Shown one piece after another: positions 42,850 to 50,211 of a stretch of 64,000 bases of DNA. Position 1 is the first letter of the stretch. Every line of letters begins with the position of its first letter. Made by a program: the position numbers and the translations under genes. This DNA comes from UMGS1370 sp046957575 (GTDB lineage: Bacteria; Bacillota; Clostridia; Lachnospirales; Lachnospiraceae). The stretch covers positions 1 to 64,000 of the forward strand of contig JBKUOG010000017.1 of NCBI GenBank assembly GCA_046957575.1, in the 5' to 3' direction. The notes under the pieces are model-generated. The model had not been told where the DNA came from. It saw nothing but the letters and a program-made list of their open reading frames with translations, and made no database searches.

Positions 42850-43423
42850 TGTGATACTTGCACTCCTGTATCTTTTCTGCATTCCGATAATAAGAGGAGT
42901 GAAAAACCTGGACAGCATACAGTCAGCCCAATGTCTGGAACAGTCGGTATCCCTTATTGGAATCATTCTGTTTGTTCCGGTTACGAGATGGGAACACAGT
43001 CTGGAAATTAAGAAATTGATTTTGTCTAAGCCATGGACGTATGCAAAGACAGTTTTTATCCGTCTGCTGTCTGCATTTTTTCTTGTTTCCTCCATGGTAT
43101 CCGGATTCGCTTTCATGATGTGGCTGAACCATTGTGAATTTCCTTTTTGGAGGTTTGTATCTGTGGTGATCCTGCTTTCCTGTTTTCTGGGAATCTCCGG
43201 ACTTTTTGTATCACAGATATGTCAGAATGTGGTTGTTGGGTACTTGTGGGCACTCGGATATTTTGCACTGTGCAAAATGGATGTTCTGAGCGAAGGAGAT
43301 ACGCTGTATTTATTTGGGCTGAGCGAAAGTGCGGAATCCGGCGGCAGGTTATGGTGCTTTTTGAGCCTGTCGATACTATTTTTGTTTTCGCTGCTGCTCC
43401 TTATCCGAATACAGAAAAGATGA
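42782..43423 (+). CDS. Second ABC transporter membrane subunit
   Basis: This 213-aa protein starts at ATG 42782 behind AAAGGGG, within the 3' end of the preceding gene. About six helices are predicted (VILALLYLFCIPIIRG, SLIGIILFVPVTRW, FVSVVILLSCFLGISGLFV, FLSLSILFLFSLLLLIRIQ). It looks like a small ABC-2-type partner lacking the outside domain of its neighbour, so the exporter is probably a heterodimer. Confidence 0.78.
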   Translation: MGIKGRDITGFLKRDFLLAFKSSVILALLYLFCIPIIRGVKNLDSIQSAQCLEQSVSLIGIILFVPVTRWEHSLEIKKLILSKPWTYAKTVFIRLLSAFFLVSSMVSGFAFMMWLNHCEFPFWRFVSVVILLSCFLGISGLFVSQICQNVVVGYLWALGYFALCKMDVLSEGDTLYLFGLSESAESGGRLWCFLSLSILFLFSLLLLIRIQKR

Positions 43424-43498
43424 GCTTTTCCTGTGTTCATTTCTTGACGCAGAACGGTAAAAGGATATAGAATGAAAGTAAAGAAAGGAATCAAAAAT

Positions 43499-44038
43499 AT
43501 GATATACACAACAGAATATAACTCACCGGTGGGACGGATCATGATAGCGGCGAAAGATGAAGCACTGACTGGTCTTTGGATAGAAAATCAAAAATACTAT
43601 CCGGCATCTGTGAAAGAAGAAATGAAACAATGCGATGATCTGGCAGTTCTCGTACAGGCCAAAGACTGGCTGGACCGTTACTTTGCCGGAGAAAAACCGC
43701 AGATCAGGGAATTAAATCTGGCGCCTGTCGGAAGTGAATTTCGCAGAGCTGTATGGGAGATTCTCACAGAGATCCCATACGGTGAGGTCACTACATACGG
43801 AAAAATAGCCGGGAAGGTAGCAAAAAGACTGGGGCTGGACCGGATGTCTGCCCAGGCTGTAGGCGGAGCTGTGGGACATAACCCTATCTCTATTATCATA
43901 CCCTGCCATCGCGTGGTTGGCACAAACGGCAGCCTGACGGGTTACGCCGGGGGAATAGATAAGAAAATAGCATTGCTGACACACGAGGGCATTTCCATGG
44001 ATCGATTCTTCGTGCCAAAGAAGGGAACTGCTTTGTAG
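43499..44038 (+). CDS. ogt: Methylated-DNA-protein-cysteine S-methyltransferase
   Basis: This 179-aa DNA repair protein takes the methyl group from O6-methylguanine onto its own cysteine. The acceptor is in the canonical IIPCHRVVG motif. EFRRAVWEILTEIPYGEVTT is the DNA-binding helix-turn-helix start, and LTGYAGGIDKKIALLTHEG is the conserved C-terminal block. I prefer ATG 43499 (MIYTTEYNSPVG), the usual family start, behind AAAGGAA. An ATG at 43472 adding 9 residues is possible. Confidence 0.95.
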   Translation: MIYTTEYNSPVGRIMIAAKDEALTGLWIENQKYYPASVKEEMKQCDDLAVLVQAKDWLDRYFAGEKPQIRELNLAPVGSEFRRAVWEILTEIPYGEVTTYGKIAGKVAKRLGLDRMSAQAVGGAVGHNPISIIIPCHRVVGTNGSLTGYAGGIDKKIALLTHEGISMDRFFVPKKGTAL

Positions 44039-44068
44039 AGAAAGCGAAATGAATAAGGAGGATAAGAT

Positions 44069-44635
44069 ATGTCCATAGCAGTTGTATGGTCAAGTGCAAA
44101 TACAGACGGGCTGACCGCGTCGGCAAAGGATGCATTTATTGAGGGAATCCGGGAAAACGGTACGGATGTGGAGGAAATCTATTTAAATGGACTGAAGCTG
44201 GAGCACTGCCGCGCCTGCGGCAATGGCTGGGGCGCCTGCCGGGCTAAAGGCGTCTGCATTATAAAGGATGATTTTGAGGAAACCTATAAAAAACTGGCAG
44301 AGGCAGACGGTATTGTGTGGATCACTGCCGTTTACTGGCATGATACAACAGAGGTCATGAAAGCATTTGTGGACCGCCTCAGAAGATGTGAAACGGCACA
44401 TAACGGCTATTTAAGCCAAAAGAGATGCTTCCTGGCTGCCTGTGCAGGAGGAACCGGGCTTGGGGCTGTGGAATGCCTTCACAATATGGAGGAAGCACTC
44501 AAGCATATGGGAATGCGGGCTTACGACCGTGTTCCGGTGATTCGCTTCAATAAGGATTATATGCTGCCTGCACTCAGGGAGGCAGGAAAGATATATGCCG
44601 GGCGTCTTGTGGAAGGGTTTGATATGAGATATTAG
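44069..44635 (+). CDS. Flavodoxin-fold NAD(P)H-dependent oxidoreductase
   Basis: This 188-aa protein has the flavin phosphate loop AVVWSSANTDGLTASAKDAF, the cysteine segment CRACGNGWGACRAKGVCII common to iron-sulfur-flavoprotein-like reductases, and ADGIVWITAVYWHDTTEVMK. It likely binds FMN and transfers electrons to an unknown acceptor. AAGGAGG precedes it, 30 bases after ogt. Confidence 0.86.
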   Translation: MSIAVVWSSANTDGLTASAKDAFIEGIRENGTDVEEIYLNGLKLEHCRACGNGWGACRAKGVCIIKDDFEETYKKLAEADGIVWITAVYWHDTTEVMKAFVDRLRRCETAHNGYLSQKRCFLAACAGGTGLGAVECLHNMEEALKHMGMRAYDRVPVIRFNKDYMLPALREAGKIYAGRLVEGFDMRY

Positions 44636-44659
44636 GACTGCTGTACAGTGGGGGAAACT

Positions 44660-46216
44660 ATGAGGCTATATAATTATGATACAAAGCTTCTCTTAAACAT
44701 GCAGATACTTGTTGATAACCTGGAAGAGGACTATAATATCTCTTTTTTCTGCAGATGGCATGATGAGCAGAGACTGACCGGTGCTTCTATTTACTATGGG
44801 CAGAAGGAGCTGTCTTCCGACCTGGTTTATGTGGCAAAAGCAGAGGTATATGCCCGATTTCCGATTACAGAAAAAGGTATATGCCGGGTTATTGTGGGAA
44901 AATCGAAAGAAAAACCGGACGCTCTGTTGTGTTCCGTCATTGAACTTGAGGAATCTGTATGCTGGGAAAGTGTTTTTAACTATATACAGGAAATTTTTAT
45001 TCGATACGCCTCCTGGTCCCAAAAGCTGGAGGATATATTAAACAGCGGCGGCGGACTCCATGAATTGTGTGTTTCTGCCATGGATTTTTTCCAGAATCCA
45101 CTTTATATCCATGACAATAATTTTTATGTTCTTGCCATGCCTACTTGGGTCGTAGGTATGGGGAATATTCAGGTAGATGAGAATTCCGGTAATATTTTCT
45201 TCTCCCAGGAGAAAATACAAAAGCTGCAGAAGAGTCCGGCCTACATACAGACGCTCTCCACCCGCGGCGCACATATATGGGAACCTTCTTACGGAACCCA
45301 TCGCATGCTTTATACAAATATCTGGACAAGTGACCATCATTACTGCGGTCGTTTTTTGCTCCATGAGCTGAATCGTTCCCTAAAGCCGGGTGATTTTCTT
45401 ATGGTCAATCATTTTGCGACCTTTCTGCGCATGGCATTTGACCGCAATCTTTTTAAGCGAAACGATGTGACCTCTTTTGAAAAAATCATATTGAAGTTGA
45501 TCAAAGGAGAGGCGATCGAACAGAGGTATTTGGTAAAACGTCTGGAAATGCTGGGGTGGGAGCTTACACACGAATATATCTGCTTGAAAATAGAAATACA
45601 AAAAGAAAGCAAAGAAATACTAAGACATCAGAAAATATGCAGTTCTGTGAATATCATATTAAAAGATGCACTTTCCATATCCGTAGAAAACGGAGCTTTA
45701 ACCATCTGCAATCTGACGCTGTCACAATATTCTCGTACAGAACTTCCGGTCAAATTGGAGGGCCTGTGCAGAGAGATGAATCTGACCATGGGGTGCAGCA
45801 ATCATTTTTATGATTTTACGGAAGTAGGAGAATACAGCCGGCAGGCAGAAAAGGCGATTCAACTGGGCCTGCAGCGGAAGCCCAAAGAATATTTTTTCTA
45901 TTTCTCTGACTATGTACTTGATTACATTATCGGACATTTTACGGAAGAATTCAGCATTCGTTCCATATGTTCCGATTCTATACTTGCCCTGGTCGAGATT
46001 GACCGGCAAAAAGGAACGGAATATATGGAGACTCTGGCCAGCTATTTTAAAAACGGAGGAAACCAGACGCCTACAGCAAATGACCTTTTCATACACCGCA
46101 GTACGCTGATGTACCGTCTGGAACGTATTCAGAAGCTGATCGGAATAGATTTGGAGGATTCGGATACCAGACTCTTTATTCAAATCGCTATGCGTCTTCT
46201 GGGGTATCTGAATTAA
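44660..46216 (+). CDS. PucR/CdaR-type transcriptional regulator
   Basis: This 518-aa protein starts best at ATG 44660 behind GGGGG; a GTG at 44648 is in frame. The C-terminal 60 residues carry the PucR-type helix-turn-helix (TPTANDLFIHRSTLMYRLERIQKL). A GGDEF-like CdaR regulatory segment lies in the middle (LTMGCSNHFYDFTEVGEYSR, AEKAIQLGL) and a sensory region at the N-terminus. The family controls purine, sugar-acid or amino-acid use. It lies just upstream of the methyltransferase/transporter operon, its likely target. Confidence 0.9.
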   Translation: MRLYNYDTKLLLNMQILVDNLEEDYNISFFCRWHDEQRLTGASIYYGQKELSSDLVYVAKAEVYARFPITEKGICRVIVGKSKEKPDALLCSVIELEESVCWESVFNYIQEIFIRYASWSQKLEDILNSGGGLHELCVSAMDFFQNPLYIHDNNFYVLAMPTWVVGMGNIQVDENSGNIFFSQEKIQKLQKSPAYIQTLSTRGAHIWEPSYGTHRMLYTNIWTSDHHYCGRFLLHELNRSLKPGDFLMVNHFATFLRMAFDRNLFKRNDVTSFEKIILKLIKGEAIEQRYLVKRLEMLGWELTHEYICLKIEIQKESKEILRHQKICSSVNIILKDALSISVENGALTICNLTLSQYSRTELPVKLEGLCREMNLTMGCSNHFYDFTEVGEYSRQAEKAIQLGLQRKPKEYFFYFSDYVLDYIIGHFTEEFSIRSICSDSILALVEIDRQKGTEYMETLASYFKNGGNQTPTANDLFIHRSTLMYRLERIQKLIGIDLEDSDTRLFIQIAMRLLGYLN

Positions 46217-46220
46217 TTTA

Positions 46221-46260
46221 TAAGGGATAACAGTTCAGGGGCTGTTGTTCCTTATTTTTT
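46221..46260 (+). terminator. Terminator after the PucR-type regulator
   Basis: TAAGGGATAACAG (46221-46233) pairs with CTGTTGTTCCTTA (46242-46254), with G-T/mismatch positions, around an 8-nt loop. It runs into a TTTTTT tract. It separates the regulator from the operon at 46385. Confidence 0.75.
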
Positions 46261-46306
46261 TGACTTTAATGTTCTCCGCATTTTGCGGAAATTTAAAAGT
46301 TATTTT

Positions 46307-46370
46307 AAAAATTCGGCGGATTTACATCGCTTACATGCGAAGATATAATGCAGTTATAAAAATTCGACGA
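46307..46370 (+). promoter_or_regulatory. Promoter of the UroD/carboxylate operon with flanking direct repeats
   Basis: TTTACA (46321-46326), 17 bases, then TATAAT (46344-46349) form a near-consensus promoter. AAAAATTCGGCGGA (46307-46320) just before it and AAAAATTCGACGA (46358-46370) just after the start are direct repeats, likely sites for the PucR-type regulator upstream. Confidence 0.65.
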
Positions 46371-46384
46371 GCGGAGGTAACATT

Positions 46385-47476
46385 ATGGCGATTCCTTTTC
46401 ATGAAGATGAGCTGACTGTAGTAGAAATATCAAAGGCATTCCGAGATGCCAGTGTACCGGTGTTTCATTATCCGATCACCATGAGAGAGGCCTGGAAAAG
46501 AATGGCTTTAGACAAAAAACCGGTATGGATGTGTACCGGTGTGGAAACTTTTAGCTTTTATCCGGATATCATTCCCGATAATCGTGCCAGAGGCTATGTC
46601 AATGACGGCGGAAGACGTATCAAAGAGGAAGAAAAGGGCGGAAGAGATATGTTCGGCATTGAATGGATTTATGTTCCTGTGGCAGAAGGTTCTATGGAAA
46701 AGCCGGGATGTCCCCACTTATTTGAGGATGCCAATGATTGGAAGGCAGCCGTCAAATGGCCGGATATAGATTCCTGGGACTGGGAAGCAAGCAAAAAAGA
46801 GAATGCAGAGTTCCTGAAAAATGACCAGTTCCGGTATATAACATTCCTGAATGGTTTTGGTTTTGAGCGTCTCATTTCTTTTATGGGATTTGAAGCGGCT
46901 GCCATGGCACTGGTTGACGAGGAGCAGCAGGATGCTTTAAAGGAGCTTTTTGACAGGCTGTCCGATTTATATTGCAGAATCATTGACAAATGCTGTGAGG
47001 CATATGATATTGACGGATTCATAATCCATGACGACTGGGGAACCCAGAGAGCGCCGTTTTTTTCTTTTGATACAGGCAGGGAACTGCTCGTTCCTTATAT
47101 GAAAAAGGTGACGGACCATATCCATGCAAAAGGAAAGGTGGCCGAACTGCACAGCTGCGGTTGTAATGAAATGCAGATTGAAAATTATATTGCCGGCGGA
47201 TGGGATATATGGGGGCCTATGAGCAATATAAATAATACACAAAGACTTTTTGAAGATTACGGAGATAAGATTATTCTGGGAGTAATGCCGGATCTTTACG
47301 ATCCGAAGGTTGATTCTGAGGAAACCATCCGTGAAAAGGCGAATGCCTTTGTTCAAAAGTTTTGTTCTGACCCAGATAAAATCTGTATTATCAATCGGTA
47401 CTTCGGGCCATATCTGCAAGGGGTATATGCAGAGGAACTTTATAAAGCATCTCGTATGAAATATGAAAACTGCTGA
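46385..47476 (+). CDS. Uroporphyrinogen-decarboxylase-family methyltransferase (MtaA/MtbA-like fold)
   Basis: This 363-aa protein belongs to the UroD fold used by corrinoid-dependent methyltransferases. The zinc-type motif is VAELHSCGCNEMQ; other family marks are DGFIIHDDWGTQRAPFFSF and the barrel end IILGVMPDLYDPK. The HxC...C pattern separates it from haem-pathway HemE, and no haem genes are nearby. The reaction would move a methyl group between a small substrate or corrinoid and an acceptor. No corrinoid protein or reactivator is encoded in the window. GCGGAGG precedes the ATG. Confidence 0.85.
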   Translation: MAIPFHEDELTVVEISKAFRDASVPVFHYPITMREAWKRMALDKKPVWMCTGVETFSFYPDIIPDNRARGYVNDGGRRIKEEEKGGRDMFGIEWIYVPVAEGSMEKPGCPHLFEDANDWKAAVKWPDIDSWDWEASKKENAEFLKNDQFRYITFLNGFGFERLISFMGFEAAAMALVDEEQQDALKELFDRLSDLYCRIIDKCCEAYDIDGFIIHDDWGTQRAPFFSFDTGRELLVPYMKKVTDHIHAKGKVAELHSCGCNEMQIENYIAGGWDIWGPMSNINNTQRLFEDYGDKIILGVMPDLYDPKVDSEETIREKANAFVQKFCSDPDKICIINRYFGPYLQGVYAEELYKASRMKYENC

Positions 47477-47499
47477 AACAGACTTAGGGAGGGGTAAAT

Positions 47500-48876
47500 A
47501 TGGGTGACGCTATCCGCATTCTTGTTACACTAGTCATGATTGCCATGATCTTGATCATTGTGGCAAGAAAGTATTATACTGCAACAGCTTTTCTTGGTAT
47601 TGGATTTGTGGTTCTGCTGGTGACAACACTGATAACCGGCCAGAGTGCCATTGCCGAGGGCGGTTCCGGTAACGCGGTTGTAGATGTTTTTGAAGTAATG
47701 GCAAATGCTATTACCACATCGCTTGGTTCTACAGGCCTTGTAATTATGGTAGTCATGGGATATGTGGGCTATATGACGCATGTAAAGGCAGCAGAATTGT
47801 TCAGCATCGTAGTGGCAAGACCGCTGCGGAAAATAAAACATTCGGAAATATTGATTTTTGCCACTTTTGTGCTGGTCGTAATCGTGAAGCTTGCCATTCC
47901 TTCCAGCTCGAGCGAAGTTTCTCTTCTGATAGCAACTGTCTTTCCGGTTTTGATAGCTGTGGGTATCAGTAAAGAGACATCGGCATCCCTTTTAATGGTT
48001 GCAACAGCTATTGTCTGGGGGCCTTCCAACACGCTGGCGCTTACTGCTTTTAACGGTGCAGGACTGGAGAATATTTCTATTCCCGTTTATTTTGTGACAA
48101 AAGAGATTCTTCCGGTGATTTGTATGATCGTAGTGGGGACCATTGTATTTATTCTTGTGAACAAATACTTTGATAAAAAAGAAGGAGTGCTGGTAAGCCG
48201 TTCAGAACTTCCGGAATTAAAGGATGTGAAAGAGCTTGGGATTCCTAAATTCTATGCAGTTTTTCCGGTACTTCCGGTATTACTGGTGATTGTTTTCAGC
48301 CCTATTGTACAGCAGTATATTACAATCTCCGTAGTAGCTGCCAATTTTATGTCGTTCCTTTTGGTCATGATCATTGAAATTATCCGGAAACGTAATATAC
48401 GCCGGACTTTTGAAGATTCCAAGGCTCTTTTTGAAGGAATGGGTAAAGCATTTGTCAGTGTCGTATCTATTCTTATCGGTATCAATGTATTTTCGGCGGC
48501 GCTGAATCAGGTGGGTGGTTTGAAAATACTGGCCGGAGCATTTGCGGGCGCCGGGGGAGGGACAATTACCATTGCAGTGATCGGTGCCATTGCGGCATTT
48601 ATCCTGATAGGTATCGGCAGTTCCATCAGCGGAACACTTCCTTTGTTTTCATCACTGTATGCGGCTTTTGCTGCATCAGAAGGCGAACTGGTCAATATGG
48701 TGCGTATCCTGATTTTTGGCGGAAGCCTTGCCAGTGCTGTCAATCCCATTGCGCCTACGACCATGATCGTCAGCGGCGGCTGTAATGTACCTATTACGAC
48801 AATTATCAAGAGAACCATTATTCCTGCACTGGCATGTCTGCTTACAGAAATGATCGTGTGTATTCTGATTCCCTAA
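47500..48876 (+). CDS. DcuC-like carboxylate carrier
   Basis: This 458-aa membrane protein has about 12 helices, with the re-entrant-type segments VKLAIPSSSSEVSLLIATVF and GSSISGTLPLFSSLYAAFAA and the late NPIAPTTMIVSGGCNVPI. These features match the C4-dicarboxylate anaerobic carrier (DcuC) branch of the ion transporter superfamily. It probably exchanges or takes up a carboxylate. It follows the UroD-family gene by 23 bases behind GGGAGGGG and shares its operon. Confidence 0.82.
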   Translation: MGDAIRILVTLVMIAMILIIVARKYYTATAFLGIGFVVLLVTTLITGQSAIAEGGSGNAVVDVFEVMANAITTSLGSTGLVIMVVMGYVGYMTHVKAAELFSIVVARPLRKIKHSEILIFATFVLVVIVKLAIPSSSSEVSLLIATVFPVLIAVGISKETSASLLMVATAIVWGPSNTLALTAFNGAGLENISIPVYFVTKEILPVICMIVVGTIVFILVNKYFDKKEGVLVSRSELPELKDVKELGIPKFYAVFPVLPVLLVIVFSPIVQQYITISVVAANFMSFLLVMIIEIIRKRNIRRTFEDSKALFEGMGKAFVSVVSILIGINVFSAALNQVGGLKILAGAFAGAGGGTITIAVIGAIAAFILIGIGSSISGTLPLFSSLYAAFAASEGELVNMVRILIFGGSLASAVNPIAPTTMIVSGGCNVPITTIIKRTIIPALACLLTEMIVCILIP

Positions 48877-48912
48877 ACAGAAGGACGTAAAATTTTCCGG
48901 AGGTAAAGTGTT

Positions 48913-50172
48913 ATGAATACAGAAATTCTGATCACGTTGGTCATTCTGCTTTGCGCAGTGGTTTTTTATTCCACAACCTGGATGAATATGACTGCCACAT
49001 CCCTGCTTATTCTGGCTGCACTTTATCTCTCCGGGATTGTATCTGTATCGGAACTGTTTGTCAATCTGGTAAACAGTTCTACGCTTCTGGTCATCTTTAT
49101 GTTTATCATCAGTGGTTCGCTTTTGAAATCAGGAGCCTCCGCATTTATCGGAAAATGCCTGCTTTGGCATGCAGTGTCTGAAAAACAGATCGTTATGCGC
49201 CTGCTGCTGCTTTCTGCATTTTTCAGCAATATGGCAACCGCGGCAGTGGTGGCTACCTTTGCAGTAGGTATAGCGAAATCAAGCAAAGCATACCGTCTTC
49301 CCAAAATGACAATGAGCATAGCGGTGGGGAGCATCCTTGGAGGCATGCTTACTATTATAGGTGTTTCCGGGAATGTAATGGTAAGAACATTTTTGGAAGA
49401 GGCGGGGGCAGGTACTGTCGGATTCTGGGATTTTGGGAAGATAGGTCTTCCTCTCTGCATTACGGGTTATATTTATATGTATTTTATCGGCTACAGGCTG
49501 TCGCCTTCTCAGTCTGTAACGGAGTCTGCCATAAACGACACAGAAAAGCAGGATAATGTATACAGGAAAGGACAATGCATATTTACTTTGATGGTATTTG
49601 CATCGGTGGTTATCTGTATGATGTTGGAAAATATAATCCATCTTCCAATCCACATGGCGGCATTTTTCGGAAGTCTGGTACTGATCGTCAGCAGGACGGT
49701 AACGGAGAAAGAGGCGTTTTCCTATGTGAATTGGCCTACAACACTTATGTTTGCAAGTCTTCTGACTCTGGGCGCTGCAATTTCCAAGTCCGGAGCAGCC
49801 CCTTTGATTTCCGACACTTTTTTGCGGTTGTTTGGGGAGGAGACGAATAAGACATTTATTTTGGTCGTTTTCTTCGTTTTTATTGTGATCATCACGCAGT
49901 TTATGTCCAACGGTGCCACGGCAGCCGTTTTTTATCCCATTGGTCTTTCTGTTGCACAGCAGTTGAATGTCAGTCCTGTGGCAGCCCTGATGATGGTCTG
50001 TGTGGCAGCGGGCAGCTCTTTTGCAACGCCGATGGCGACACCGCTGAATGCATACTTAATGTCGGTTTCCGGATGTCGTTTTTCTGATTATATGAAAGTA
50101 GGAGTACCTTTATTGCTGCTTACAACGATTGTCTGTGTGATTTTGTGTCCTTTGATTTGGCGTATTGGCTGA
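48913..50172 (+). CDS. SLC13/DASS-type anion symporter
   Basis: This 419-aa membrane protein is of the SLC13/citrate-transporter type: SSTLLVIFMFIISGSLLKSG, AAFFSNMATAAVVATFAVGI-like SNMAT motif in the first half, and TQFMSNGATAAVFYPIGLSV with GSSFATPMATPLNAYLM in the second. The twin SNxAT motifs bind Na+ and carboxylate in this family. It likely imports a di- or tricarboxylate or sulfate-like anion. It is the third gene of the operon and lies 37 bases after the DcuC-like gene, so two unrelated carboxylate carriers sit side by side. Confidence 0.85.
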   Translation: MNTEILITLVILLCAVVFYSTTWMNMTATSLLILAALYLSGIVSVSELFVNLVNSSTLLVIFMFIISGSLLKSGASAFIGKCLLWHAVSEKQIVMRLLLLSAFFSNMATAAVVATFAVGIAKSSKAYRLPKMTMSIAVGSILGGMLTIIGVSGNVMVRTFLEEAGAGTVGFWDFGKIGLPLCITGYIYMYFIGYRLSPSQSVTESAINDTEKQDNVYRKGQCIFTLMVFASVVICMMLENIIHLPIHMAAFFGSLVLIVSRTVTEKEAFSYVNWPTTLMFASLLTLGAAISKSGAAPLISDTFLRLFGEETNKTFILVVFFVFIVIITQFMSNGATAAVFYPIGLSVAQQLNVSPVAALMMVCVAAGSSFATPMATPLNAYLMSVSGCRFSDYMKVGVPLLLLTTIVCVILCPLIWRIG

Positions 50173-50180
50173 ATCGAAAC

Positions 50181-50204
50181 GCCTCCCCGGGAGTACGGGG
50201 AGGC
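50181..50204. terminator. Bidirectional terminator between convergent genes
   Basis: GCCTCCCC (50181-50188) and GGGGAGGC (50197-50204) form a GC-rich 8-bp stem over an 8-nt loop between the plus-strand transporter and the minus-strand hydrogenase gene. The T runs are short on both sides. Confidence 0.65.
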
Positions 50205-50211
50205 GCCAATA

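Noticed and set aside
46385..47476. HemE (haem-pathway uroporphyrinogen decarboxylase).
   Set aside because: The HxC...C zinc-type motif, the transporter context and the lack of haem genes point to the methyltransferase branch of the fold.
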